From Azolla caroliniana (Eukaryota; Polypodiophyta), in assembly GCA_043228905.1 (NCBI GenBank), contig JBHGNT010000012.1, forward strand, positions 7,812,001-7,876,000: 64,000 nucleotides of DNA, written 5' to 3'. This document shows positions 11,461 to 22,550 of the stretch, piece after piece. The notes below the pieces were generated by a model. It did no database searches. It was not told where the DNA came from and saw only the letters and a list, made by a program, of their open reading frames with translations. The translations under genes were made by a program, and so were the position numbers. Numbering within the stretch: position 1 is the stretch's first letter; every line of letters starts with the position of its first letter.

Positions 11461-11705
11461 CTTGGGCCAGATTGGCTAAAGAAGATGAGAATCAGATTGG
11501 ATGGAAACCGATCAGTTAGGCCTAGATCGGTTGAAGAAGTCAAGAGCTAGGTCGGATGGAGATCGATCTGCTAGGCCAGATCGACGGGGAGCCGATAGGC
11601 CGTTAGGACCTATATTCCTCATAGGAATATTTTAGGTGTCAGTGTTAGTAGTTCATTTATGAGCATTGAAGTACCTATCAATACTTTTGAGGACTTGTAT
11701 AAATA
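11461..11705. other. Junction between two Copia remnants
   Basis: The region joins the minus-strand remnant to the plus-strand one. It carries short imperfect repeats of GATCGG/CTAGGTCGGATGG at 11480-11600. No gene is seen. Confidence 0.4.
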
Positions 11706-13075
11706 ATGCTCACTGAGCACATTGCATGTACCAACTGGGTGTACAAGGTGAAGTATAATATTGTTGGTTCGGTCAACCGATGCAAGGCCCGATTAGTGGG
11801 CAAAGGGTATGTGCAGACCCACGGAATCGACTACGACGAGACCTTCACTCCAGTAGCGAAGATGACGTCGGTTCGTGTGGTGCTGGCAGTTGTTGTGTCA
11901 TGGGGGTGGCATCTTCACCAAATGGACGTGAAGAATGTGTTTCTTCAAGGTGACCTTGAAGAACAAGTCTACATGATCCAACCCCTTGATTTTCAGTTGG
12001 AGATGAACAAGTCGGCAGTCTACCGACACAAGAAGTCGCTTTACGGCTTGAAGCAAGCCCCTCGATCTTGGAATTTGAAGATCACGCAGTGGTTGCGTAA
12101 GATGGGGTTTGCGGCCTCGAAGGTATGATATGTATCTTGTTATACGTGGATGATCTAGTCATCACCAGACCCGGCCTCGCTGAAATCGGCCGAGTGAAGT
12201 CCTAGTTGTCGGATGCATTCGAAATGAAGGACCTGGGGGACCTTCATTACTTCCTTGGGATCGAAGTGGTCCACACCCCCAATGGCATATTGCTCTCACA
12301 ACGGCACTATGTGTTGAATATGTTGTACAAGTTTGGCATGACGGATTGCCGACTAGTCTCCACACCCCTAGGCTGGAACCTCAAGCTTCGTCCTGACTTC
12401 GAACCGGCTTGCAATGAGAGACGGTTCCGACAAATTGTCAGAAGCCTTATATATTTAACAATAACTCGACCTGACATCAACTATCCGGTCGGGATGACTG
12501 GTTAATTCATGCAAGAACCAACCGTGGAGCATCTTCAGTGCACACACCAAATATTGACGTATGTTAGCGGCACTAAGGACCGGGGACTGTTATACCGACA
12601 CGGTAAAACCGAAAAGCTAGTCGGATATACAAATGTTGATTGGGCTAGTGATGTGTCAGATCGTTGGTCTACTTCTGGTTACATGTTCTCTCTCAGTAGC
12701 GCAACTATTGCGTGGAGTAGCAAAAAGAAACCTATTGTGGCTCTATCGAGCACTGAGGTTGAGTATCAGGACGCTACCATTGCCACCTGTGAAGCCATAT
12801 GGCTTTGGCGGCTATTGCAATACCTGCTGATCCAAGTACAGACTCTAATCCCGATCCACTGCGAGAACATGAGCATCATGCAACTAGTGAAGAACCCCAT
12901 GTTCCATGCTCGGATGAAGCACATCGAAGTGCATTACCACTTTGTACGCGAGTGGGTCCTCACCGGTGAAGTTGAACTCCGGTATGTCTAGACGGATCGA
13001 CAGGTTGCTGACATCTTCACCAAGGCACTCGGCACCGACAAGTAGCAACATTTTTCGAAGATGCTTGGTCTTCAA
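11706..13075 (+). pseudogene. Copia reverse transcriptase and RNase H, broken
   Basis: Three plus-strand frames cover RT and RNase H. 11706-12128 has 'KARLVGKGYVQTHGIDYDETFTPV' in pieces, 'QMDVKNVFLQGDLEE' and '[14 protein letters not shown]'. The catalytic YVDD is at about 12144-12155 just after a stop. 12206-12505 has 'MKDLGDLHYFLGIEV', and 12509-12991 is RNase H with 'SSTEVEY' and 'FHARMKHIEVHYHFVRE'. Stops separate the blocks. Integrase and gag are absent upstream, where a different Copia remnant abuts. Confidence 0.85.
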
Positions 13076-13366
13076 CATCTCGACATGTCGCACTTGAGGG
13101 GGAGAAAGGATGAAACCAAAACAGAAACCGGGAAAATAGGCAAAGGCATCGGACAAGCAGCCGGAGAGAAGGAAACAACTGAAACAGGGGGAGACAAGAA
13201 GAAAAAGGAAGTCGAGTCGACTGAAGAAGTTGGTACATCCGATAAAGTTGGAACAAGTGGCGACAACGGGATGTGTGACATCAAAATGTTTTTTCTGACG
13301 TTGTTGTGTCTTACTAAGGTTGTATTGGAGTGCCCGTCGGAGAGGAATGTTGGATTGCAGGTATAA
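13076..13366 (+). pseudogene. Lys/Glu/Thr-rich tail after Copia RNase H
   Basis: An open frame (13061-13366) follows the RNase H end. It passes the purine tract TTGAGGGGGAGAAAGG and encodes a low-complexity stretch rich in K, E, G and T. It may be a natural C-terminal extension of this Copia or fortuitous coding across the polypurine tract and leader of the 3' LTR, since a TGTTGG start is at about 13349. No function is claimed. Confidence 0.3.
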
Positions 13367-13379
13367 CCACCATGACGTT

Positions 13380-14650
13380 GCATCTATGTGATTAGTGTGT
13401 ATCTTGATGGCATGTGGGTTTGGTGGAAGTCGTGGATCCCTACCATATAATTCTTTGAATGGACTCACCCAAGTTAATTCTTGAACCAAAGTATTGTAAG
13501 CATGTACCACAAATGGGAGTACATGATCCCATGATTGGTGCAATGAATCAACATAAACGGTTATCACTTGTTTTAATAGTATTGTTCATCCTTTCCGTGA
13601 GCCTGTTGGTTTAGGGATGGTATGGTGAAGTAAATAGTTGTTTGATCGCTAAACTTTGTGCGAGTACTTTGAGAACTTAACTTCAAAATTGAGATCCCTA
13701 ATCCGAAATGAGTTATTGTGGACACCCGTGGGGGAAAATGATGTGTTGTAGTAGTGCCTTTGCTATTGTACTTGCCGTTGAATCAAGTAAAGGAACGACC
13801 TCACACCAATGAGTCAGGTACTCCGTGATCACTAATATGTATTTGTTGCCATGGAGTGAAACTAGGAATGGCCCCATGAGGTTCCAATCGACCATCTCAA
13901 AGGGTTCCTTCACCATGATCGATGTCAATGATCTGCCCATGGATTGCAGACTCTTCATAGCCTGACACATAGGGCATGACTAGAGGAACACCGATATGGA
14001 TTGTTGCAACTTCGGCCAATAGTACATGGAGCGTATTCGATGGAGAAGTTTATGGAAAGTGAAATGGCTAGATAGTTGGTGGTTGTGATAGAAATCAAGG
14101 TATGTCACTCACAATGCTACGGGGACATACAACTGTGGTGGACATCCCTGACATACATATATAGAACATTGTCAATCATGATAAAATTTCGGCTAAGTTG
14201 TGCATCATGACTTGCTTGAATTCATATTATAATTTCCTTGATTGTTGGGTCTTGTTGTTGCATCTGTTTTATTTGATGTTGATGTAGCGAAATATCAGTC
14301 TTGCTTACTTGAGCAACTTGATATTCCATATGTGAGAGGGCATCCACCACTACATTGGATTGGTCACATTTATATATCATTATGAAATTATATTTTTACT
14401 AAGCAAGGGCCCAACGAAGTAGTCGTCCTGGTGGTTGTGTCTTCTAAATTAGGGATATTAAAGGTTGATGATTTGTCTCTACTTGCACCATTGTGTCGTG
14501 CAAGTATGGATGGAATTTTTGGAACAACCATACCACGGGTAAAAAATCATTTTCTGTTGTTGAATAATTTTGCTCTGATTTTGTTAGTGCGCAACTAATG
14601 TAGGCAATCGGGCCAAATTCTGATGATTTTTCCATTAACCATTAGGCTTA
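13380..14650 (-). pseudogene. Gypsy pol fragment: RNase H to integrase, decayed
   Basis: The minus-strand frames read, in gene order: RNase H near 14635-14444 ('SCALTKSEQNYSTTENDFL' and 'VETNHQPL'), the integrase core near 13970-13713 ('VDWNLMGPF' and 'ITEYLTHWCEVVPL'), and the integrase C-terminal half near 13567-13400 ('FVVHAYNTLVQELTWVSPF' and 'ELYGRDPRLPP'). The order and motifs are those of Ty3/Gypsy elements. Many stops and gaps are present, and no LTR was recognised. Confidence 0.75.
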
Positions 14651-14909
14651 TTTATACATTCTATGTCATTTATTTGAATTCTTGGTTCAACTCCTAACCA
14701 CCCATTGTACTTTCTTGATGTGCATTGGTTCGACTTGGGATCAAACAAACCTAACTTCTTCATCTAATATCCAAATTTTTAAAGCAAATATTCATAAAAA
14801 ATCTCATAAGGAGAGCTTTCGAAATGTAGCTTGGTTTCTTCAATTTGAGATTACAAAAGAGAAGTAGTGATGAAAATAGAAAACACCTCACATAGAGAAG
14901 CTTTTTTTA

Positions 14910-14927
14910 GGGGGGGGGGGGGGGGGG
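14910..14927. repeat. Homopolymer of 18 G
   Basis: Eighteen consecutive G bases follow a T run (CTTTTTTTA). Length in such a run may be affected by sequencing error. Confidence 0.9.
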
Positions 14928-15149
14928 AAGCAATAGAAAACCTATAAATAAGAGTTCCTTATTAACAAGAAAGGGGGGAGAAGAGGACGTGGATGCTTTG
15001 CCGATTTGGAAGGCTGAAAAAGAGGGGTCAACATCAATGAAGGATCTCCCTCTTCTATACTCCACTCCTTTTCTCCATCTCTCTTTCCCCTTCCTTGATG
15101 AACTATCTTCTTTGTAGAAAATGTTCTTATTTTGTAATCAAGTAATGTT

Positions 15150-15497
15150 TCCTTTCACCTACCTGTCTTGTGTGTAAGCCTTTCTATTGTGTGTTTGTGT
15201 GACTTGTGATAGGGAAGGTTTTGGGAAACCATGCACCTGTCCTCCTCATAAAGGCATTCGAACATTCATGTGCGTGTTCTTGTCTCTTCTTTGGGCATTT
15301 GGTCGTCTTGTGACGAGGAAGGTTTCAAGAAACCATGCACCTCTCCTTTTCACAAAGACATTCGAACTTCTATGTTTGGTGTGTAAACCTTCCTTTTGTG
15401 TGTTCATGTGTCTTGTGATTAGGGAGTGTTTTGGGCGTGCCCATGCACCTCTCCTTTTCATAAAGGCATTCAGACTTCTGTGTCTTGTCTAATACCA
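15150..15497. repeat. Tandem array (about 110-130 bp unit), left part
   Basis: About three diverged units each contain a variant of 'CCATGCACCTCTCCTTTTCA', 'AAAGGCATTCGAAC' and 'CTTGTGA'. The same unit continues at 54714-55135 on the other side of element E1, which shows that the array was split by that insertion. Confidence 0.75.
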
Positions 15498-16135
15498 TGT
15501 TAGAAATATTGAGAATCGATTAGATAGGTATATAGAGTTACAATTACAAAGATGGATATATGAAAACAAAACTTCTATTACATATGAGAGTAGCTCACAA
15601 TGGTAGTTTACCCATGCGCTCACACCTTAGAGCTTAGATAGGATATGGACCAACTCACTACAAAATTAGTGGGGACTGATGATCAATCTAGCCACTGTGT
15701 AAGAAAGTGGATTATATTCTATGTTTGGTCTGAGTATAACATTAAATGTGCAAGTCAGTTGATAGTAGTGGAGATATTCCTTTTCTGTCAACTGACTTGT
15801 CATTTAATATGACCCAATTCCATAGATATAGGCCAGTGCTAGATAGTACTTATCTTGAAGTCAATGGCACATACTTCAAGACTAAGTACATCGTAACTTG
15901 CCCACGAAATATTATAGTTGACTTGATTAGCCAATCCTATTACCTATTTCGCTCTTTCCTAAATACATTGTGTCCTACACATCTACGGTTTCCTAGATTA
16001 ACATCTTATCAACCCATATGGTCAAGTTGCACACTAGCCACTCCTCATTTGGGGTGTTATCACAAAATGTGCACTCTAAGAGCGCATATGGGGATAGATT
16101 TACAACTTCAGGCTGATCATTGATTATATCTAACA
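15498..16135 (-). mobile_element. E1 Copia, 3' LTR (638 bp)
   Basis: The sequence TGTTAGAAAT...TATCTAACA pairs with 54076-54713, also 638 bp; about 20 differences were counted by eye. The minus-strand polypurine tract TTGAAGGGGCG directly precedes it at 16136-16146, so this is the 3' LTR of a minus-strand element. A 125-codon frame inside it occurs in both LTR copies and is not taken as a gene. Confidence 0.92.
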
Positions 16136-16146
16136 CGCCCCTTCAA

Positions 16147-19063
16147 TGATCAACCCATTGAGTTCACTTGGTATTGGGCCAACTCCTAGTTGTCGAAGGT
16201 GTTGTTGTAGTTGTTCTGCTCCAAGCGCCTTTGTGAAGATATCCGCAACATTTTATGATGTAAGACAATACTCAAGCTCCACAATCTCATCATTTATTAG
16301 CTCCCGCACATAGTGATACTGAATCTCTATGTGTTTAGTACGCGCATGAAATACGAGGTTCTTGGCAATGGCCATGCAACTCTGATTGTCACACCTCAAT
16401 ACCATTGTCATCCTTATTAGAACCGCCACATCCATAAGGATTCTTCTTAGCCAAACTACCTCGCATGTTGTTATGCATGCTGCTTTGTATTCTGCCTCCA
16501 CTGAAGATAGTGCCACTGTTGGTTGTTTTTTACTACTCCATGAAACAACTCCAGAGCCTATTGAAAAACAATATCCAGAAATTGATTTTCTGGAATCACT
16601 ATCTCCAACCCAGTCAGAGTAGCAATACCCACTAAGTTCGTCAATTGTTGGCTTGTAGAAGATTCTGTAATTTAAAGTACCCACAATGTACTTTAATACA
16701 CATAGTGCAGCTTTCCAATGAGTCTCCTTTGGTTTTATTGTTGAATCGACTCACCACATTGGCTGCAAAACAGATATCCGGTCTAGTGTTGCATAGGAAA
16801 ATTAAACTTCCTACTAGTTGTCTATACTTCCTTATGTCAACCATTGGTGGCAGGTCTTCTTGGGATAGCTTGCAGTTTGACTCCATTGGAGTTGACTTCG
16901 ACTTGTTGTCCATCATTCCAAAGGTCTTCAAGATCTCTGTTGCATACTTTCTTTGTGACATGAAGATGCAAACTGAGGTTTGCCAAACCTCAATTCCAAG
17001 GAAGTAGTGTAAAATCCCCAAGTCTATCATTTCAAACTCAGTTTTCAAACACTCTTGTGTTTGGCCAATACACTCTTCATGGTCACCATTAAGTACAAGA
17101 TCATCCACGTAAATGATGATTATGACTTGTTTCCCGTCCTTCATTTTGACATACATACTTGCATTAGAAGCACATTGCTTAAAGTTGATTGAACGTAAGA
17201 AGTTGTCTATCCTTTGTTCCAAGCTCTTGGTGCTTGCTTTAGACCATACAACGCCTTCTTCAGCTTGCGGACTTTGTTTTCTGAATTCGGCATCTCAAAC
17301 CCTGGTGGTTGTGTCACGTATACCTCCTCCTTGAGATGCCCATTCAGAAATGCCGATTTGACATCCATTTGATAAATCGGCCATCCTCTTGAAGCAACCA
17401 ATGCTATGACCATTCGAATTGTTGTCATGCGAGCTGTTGGGGCAAATGTTTCTTGTACATCGAACCCTTCAATTTGGGAGTATCCTTGTGCCACTAGCCT
17501 AGCCTTGAATTTCTCCAAAGAACCATCAACTTTATACTTTACTTTCCACACCCACTTGGTGCCTATCACCTTCCTCTTTGTTGGCCTCTCTACCAACTCC
17601 CATGTGTCATTTTTCATGATGTTATCATATTCTGATATCATCGCCTCTTTCCACTTCGGGTTGGCCATGGCTTCCTCCACCGAGGTCGGCTCACTCACTG
17701 AGCCTATGATGTCCACCATTAGAGCCATGTTGACAATGTGGTCAGAGGCTCTCCCTTGCTCCTGTATTCTTCTTGATCTTTGTAATCCATCAGTTGAAGT
17801 TTCAGGAAACTCAACTTTAGGAGTACGGTCATTGAAGAGTTGTAAAGCCCACTTAGGTATTTTCTTTACATGTGGGACTAGCATAGGCTGAACTACTGAG
17901 CCATTACCATCAAATGGGTCAGCTTCCTTTTCTGGACAGTGGGTCCAGATTGGGTGGAATACTTCTTCGATTGATGAGGTAACTTGAGAATCATTGTTCT
18001 CATCTAGCTGTGATCGTTCCTTATCGAACACCACATCGCGGCTTGTCAATATCTTTCTTGCCTCTGGATCGTAGAGTCGATAGGCCTTTGACTCTTCACT
18101 ATATCCAAGAAAGATACACCTCTTGCTTTTAGCATCCAACTTATTTCTGCTCACATCTGGAACATGTGCGTAGCACGTACACCCAAAGGTTCTGAAGTGC
18201 AACACTAAAGGTTTCTTGCCTGAATAAGCTTCTTGGGGTGTTTTCCCTTGAAGTGCCTTCGTGTAGCTTCGATTGAGGATTTAAATTGTTGTATTCACTA
18301 CTTCAGCCCAGAATGGTCAGGCATTGCTTGTGCCTTCAACATCTCGACAACTGTTCAGTTTTGACATTCAACAACACCATTTTGTTGTGGGGTGTGGGCA
18401 GTTGTAAGTTGGCGCTTAATTCTATGCTCTTTGCAATACTCACAAAATTCTATTGATAAGAATTCTCCACCTCGATCAGAGCGTAACTCCTTCACTAACT
18501 TTTCGGACTCTCGCTCGACAAACTTATGCCATCTTTTGAAGATTTTAAAAGCTTCTACCTTCTCCCGAAGGAAGTAAACCCACATCTTTCTACTGAAGTC
18601 GTCGACTAGTAGCATATAGTAGAGAGATCCACCCATTGTAGGAGTCACCATTTTTCCAGAGAGGTCGATGTGTATTAGTTGTAGAGGAGTCTTTGTCCGA
18701 TTTTGACTCTCTTTTGGAATGGTTGATCTTTGATGCTTGCCCATCATACAAGCATCACAAACATGACTTAAGTCAGATAGGGTTGGCAACCCAACTACCA
18801 TATTCGACTTCTTCATCTCCTTCAACACAACAACATTGAGATGCCCAGATCTCTCATGCCATTGCTTTGTGTTAGTACTTGTGTTGTGGTTAGTAAAAAT
18901 TGTAAACACGCTGAGCTCATAGAGATTGTTGCGCCTTACCTCTATTCCTACAACCTTGCCAACATAATCTGTTATTTCTGCACCTGACTTCTTGAATCTA
19001 ACATCAAGACCCTTGTCGATCAGTGCAGAAATGGACAGTAGATTCTTCTTGAGATCTGGCACG
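16147..19063 (-). pseudogene. E1 Copia pol: integrase, reverse transcriptase, RNase H
   Basis: Reading in gene order on the minus strand: the pre-integrase region and integrase core at 19062-18355 ('WHERSGHLNV', 'IDLSGKM' and 'RSDRGGEF' near 18480); then 18205-17207 with 'FGCTCYAHV' and '[16 protein letters not shown]' and the start of RT ('[16 protein letters not shown]' and '[16 protein letters not shown]'); RT with catalytic YVDD at 17222-16641; and RNase H at 16684-16253 ('SSVEAEYKAA'). A few frameshifts and stops occur near 18206-18354, 17215 and 16660. The frame is cut at 19063 by E2 within 'VLYVPDLKKN' and continues at 52805. Confidence 0.9.
19059..19063. repeat. Target-site duplication GCACG of E2, left
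   Basis: GCACG directly precedes the E2 LTR start at 19064 and recurs at 52800-52804 directly after the other E2 LTR. Removing one copy restores the E1 reading frame. Confidence 0.95.
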
Positions 19064-19141
19064 TGTTGGGGACAAGGTCATCAGTGTGGAAGAACAAACA
19101 ACATCTGTGATGGTGAAGAACCTGCGTATCCGAATGAAACA

Positions 19142-19209
<68 letters not shown>

Positions 19210-19404
19210 GCACAAAGAACACATTTTATTTCTCAATAGCAACCGTTACAAATGACAACCAACCAACCTTTACTAAAGGTTACAAAGTCACTATAGTGAC
19301 TATCCTAGGGCAACTGCCCTTTATGCTATTTACAAAAATAACCCAAACTTGGGCTGTCCAAAAAGGACAGTGTGAATACGGCCATTATACACTCGTATTC
19401 GACA
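19064..19404 (-). mobile_element. E2 Copia, 3' LTR (341 bp) with expanded GA run
   Basis: TGTTGGGGAC...ATTCGACA pairs with 52493-52799. It contains a GA dinucleotide run at about 19149-19205 that is much longer than in the partner LTR. A minus-strand purine tract (complement of CTCCCCCGTAATG) lies just inside it at 19405-19417. Confidence 0.93.
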
Positions 19405-20790
19405 CTCCCCCGTAATGGGCGTATACATGGGTTATACTAAAGTTACAGGTATGTACAAGGTTGTCGAACAGATCGGTTTTGTTCGAGTCGGCAGGATCCG
19501 AAGACTGAAGCCTGAACCGGCCGGGTCGGAATAGTTGAAACTGATCCTCAAAGAACCGATGTTTGTTGTTTGAAACCATCCTGTGTTGTGTGTCCGACTT
19601 TAATCGGACCGATTTTTCGTTACACCCATCTGGTGCCGAAGGGACCGGAAATGATCCGCCGAAAGACACTTGGTCATTCCATCTTCGACATTATTGGTTG
19701 TGGATATTTTCTCGAGACCGATTTTACCTGAAATGACGCAATCCCGAACGAAGTGATATCGAATGTCGATATGCTTGGAGGCGTTGTGGTGAACCGAATT
19801 CTTTGACAAAGCAACAACACCCTGATTGTTGTTGTAGACAACTGAGCCGAGTCGAGGTCGACTTGTCGAAATGTGTGCGCCAGCCGACCGAGCCATAAAG
19901 CTTCTTTTGCCACGTTGGACGCGACTACATATTCCGCTTCGGTCGTTGAGGTGGTTGTGCACTCTTGAAGTTTCGACTTCCATGAGATTGCTCCATTGCC
20001 GAATTTGAAACAATATATGGTTGTTGATTTCCGATTGTCCACGCAGTCGACGAAGTCCGAGTCGGTGTAACCGACTACGCCTGAGGTTGAGTTTGGGCCA
20101 AAAAGAATGTCGCGGTCTTTTGTGTCAACTAGATATCTGAACACATGCTTGAGTGCGTTCTAGTGCAATCGGCCTGGGTTGTGCATGAATCTGCTAACGA
20201 CTCCTACGACGTGAGAAATATCAGGCCGTGTCGCGACCATCACGTACATAAGGGAGCTGACTGCCGGTGCATACGGTACCGACTTCATATCTTCCCCCTC
20301 CGGACCGGATGTCAAGCAGTCTCACTGAGACAACCGAAGGTTAATGGGGAGCGGGGACGAAGCAGACTTGGCTGAGTGCATGTTGAAGCGTTCCAAGACA
20401 CGTCCGATGTAGTCGGTTTGAGACAAAAAAAGTTGTCGTTTATCGCGATGCCGACTAATCTTCATACCAAGTATGTGTCTTGCCAGACCGAGGTCCTTCA
20501 AGGCAAACTTCAACCACAGTTTCCGAACGAGTTCAGTGAGCTCTCCGGCCGGAGAGTAGCATGTCGTCCACATAAATGATGAGGAAGACTGGAGACCCAT
20601 CTTGAGCTGTTTTGGTGAAGAGACAATGGTCCTCATCACTCTTGGAGAAGCCGACCGACTGGATGAAGTCATCGAACTTTTTGTACCACTATCAGGGTGC
20701 CTGTTTCAGGCCGTATAAACTCTTCCTGAGTCGGTAGACTAGATGTTCCTAGCCGGATGCCACAAAGCCTTTCGGTTACTCCATATAGAT
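19405..20790 (-). pseudogene. E2 Copia reverse transcriptase and RNase H, decayed
   Basis: The minus-strand frames give the RT end and thumb at 20672-20322 ('KDLGLARHILGMKI' and 'LSQTDYIGRVLERFNM') and RNase H at 20144-19674 ('GYTDSDFVDCVDNRKST' and 'STTEAEY'), continuing in another frame to 19600 ('HNASKHIDIRYHFVRD'). The front of the RT near 20790-20700 ('[13 protein letters not shown]'-like) is cut by E3 at 20791. Several frameshifts are present. Confidence 0.85.
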
Positions 20791-21487
20791 TGTTGGGAGA
20801 CAGGTCCCTCCGGATGGGAAGGGAGAAGAGCAGTGCCGAAACGGTATGAACAGGATGGGGAGTACCCGACTGCGGAGAGCCGGATGGTGTAGGCCCGGTA
20901 TGAACCGGATGGGGAGTACCCGACTGCGGAGAGCCAGATGGTGTAGGCCCGGTATAAACAGGATGGGGAGTACCCGACTGCGGAGAGCCGGATGGTGTAG
21001 GCCCGGTATGAACCGGATGAAGAGACATATTCGTAAATATGTTTCTGAGAGCCCATCAAGGCTACATTTGTAAATAGCCGAAAAGTCATATTAGTATAAA
21101 TATGACTTAGGGCAAACTTTTAGGTGTGTCGTTTTTGTTATTGTTATTCTTCCTTGTTGGTGCAAGAAGAAGCGAGAGCGCGTATCTGTACAGAGAGAGA
21201 GAGAGAGAGACGAGGTCGTTGCCTCTGTTGTAACCGCCGCCTGTGGCGAAGATCTGAGAGCACGAGGTCGTTGCCTCAGTGAACTCACTGTTGTATATTC
21301 CTACATAGTGACAGTTTGCAGCCTGTGGGCTGCCGTGGTTTTTCCCCTATTTTGGGGTTTTCCACGTAAACTTCCTGTGTACCATTTCTCCCCTTTGTGT
21401 CGCGTTTCATTACCTGTTTTTTCTGTGTATGAAAAGAATCTCGGTTGTGGCCGAGCATCGGACATAAGGAACGTCGAGTTCACAACA
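20791..21487 (+). mobile_element. E3 Copia, 5' LTR (697 bp)
   Basis: Starts TGTTGGGAGA at 20791 and ends CACAACA at 21487, two bases before the primer-binding site. The start pairs with the truncated 3' LTR at 25590. It lacks a 37-bp piece found in the 3' LTR after position about 47 and carries the internal 54-bp minisatellite. The GA run at 21200-21210 lies in the U5-side half. Confidence 0.85.
20847..21020. repeat. 54-bp minisatellite, about 3 copies, inside the E3 5' LTR
   Basis: A unit holding GGATGGGGAGTACCCGACTG and GGAGAGCCGGATGGTGTAG is repeated about three times in frame (18 residues per unit if translated). Copies differ by one to three bases. Confidence 0.9.
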
Positions 21488-21489
21488 AG

Positions 21490-21500
21490 TGGTATCAGAG
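21490..21500 (+). other. E3 primer-binding site
   Basis: TGGTATCAGAG followed by C is the usual initiator methionine tRNA complement of plant Copia elements. It lies two bases after the LTR. Confidence 0.9.
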
Positions 21501-21517
21501 CGAAATCGACACAGGAA

Positions 21518-22550
21518 ATGGACGAATCGTTTGGCGGCATGTTCAAGCTCACCGGCTCCAACTATTCAGTGTGGAAGTCGAAGATGAGGGACATGCTCGT
21601 GGTTAAAGACCTCTAGCTGCCGGTTTAGTTCGGGGACAAGAGACCGGACAAAATCGACGCCGCGATATGGGAGGTGATGCACATGAAGACAACGGCGTAC
21701 ATACAATGCTTCATCGACATGAGCCTGTACAACAACTTCAATGAAGAGAGCAAGGCTCATGAGCTCTGGGAGAAGATCGACATAATGTTCCAGAACAAAA
21801 ATGTTGTCAATCAGGTGTCGGTATTCTGGAAGCTAGTAAGACTCCGGTACCAAGATGGCTCCAGCATGGCGGAGCATATGAATGCCTTCCAGGGGCTGAT
21901 CCACCAGGCAACGTCATTGGAAGTACCTCTTGCCGATGAGGTCCTAGCGCTACACATGCTCGGTTCTCTCCCGGATAGCTGGGAGACGTTGGTTGTCACT
22001 TTGGGCAACGCCGGGCCGGAAGGAAAACGGTTATCCCTAGCAAGAGTAAAGTCGAGCTTACTAGATGAGGAGGCTCGTCGGAAAGACAAAGATACGAGCT
22101 CCGACTCCAAAGCGCTCCTTACCGAATCGGAACGTGGAAGACATAGAAACCGTAGTCCCCAGAACCGGGAGAAGTCGGGGACACGGTCAAAGTCAAGGGG
22201 GAGGCCTACTTGCTTCTATTGCGGCAAGCCGGGACACTTCCAAAAGAATTGTCGGCATTTCCGTAAAGACAAGGAAACCGACGGTACCAATTCGAAGCAA
22301 ACCCCGAACCGGAACGGTACAGACCGGAACGGTAAAGACCGGAGGGGGCCGGACCGGAAGGGAACGACGGCAATTGCGGCAAGTGAAGAGGAGTTGATGC
22401 TCATCACCGAGGAGAGTGAGATAAACCATGCCGGCGACGAGATGACCTGGGTGGTAGACTCTGGAGTGTCGTTCCACCTTACCCCGAACCGGAAATGCTT
22501 CTCATCCTACTCAGCCGGTGATCACGGCTGTGTCCGGATGGGGAATAAAG
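21518..22550 (+). pseudogene. E3 Copia gag and protease
   Basis: The ATG at 21518 opens gag ('LTGSNYSVWKSKMRDML'). Two TAG codons at 21614-21616 and 21626-21628 fit CAG-to-TAG changes; the frame then runs on to 22681. The gag domain has 'LWEKIDIMFQ', 'HMLGSLPDSWETLV' and a CCHC knuckle 'CFYCGKPGHFQKNC' (about 22210-22251). Protease follows with DSGVS in place of the usual DSGAS (about 22456-22470). An extra A in a short A run near 22545 shifts pol into another frame. Otherwise it is well preserved. Confidence 0.92.

Noticed and set aside
15746-16123. 125-codon plus-strand frame, also at 54324-54701
   Set aside because: It lies within the paired E1 LTRs, so its presence twice follows from LTR duplication. 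It matches no family and is antisense to the element.
20846-21073. Repetitive 75-codon frame in the E3 LTR
   Set aside because: The 54-bp repeat is a multiple of three, so an open frame arises by chance. It is LTR sequence.
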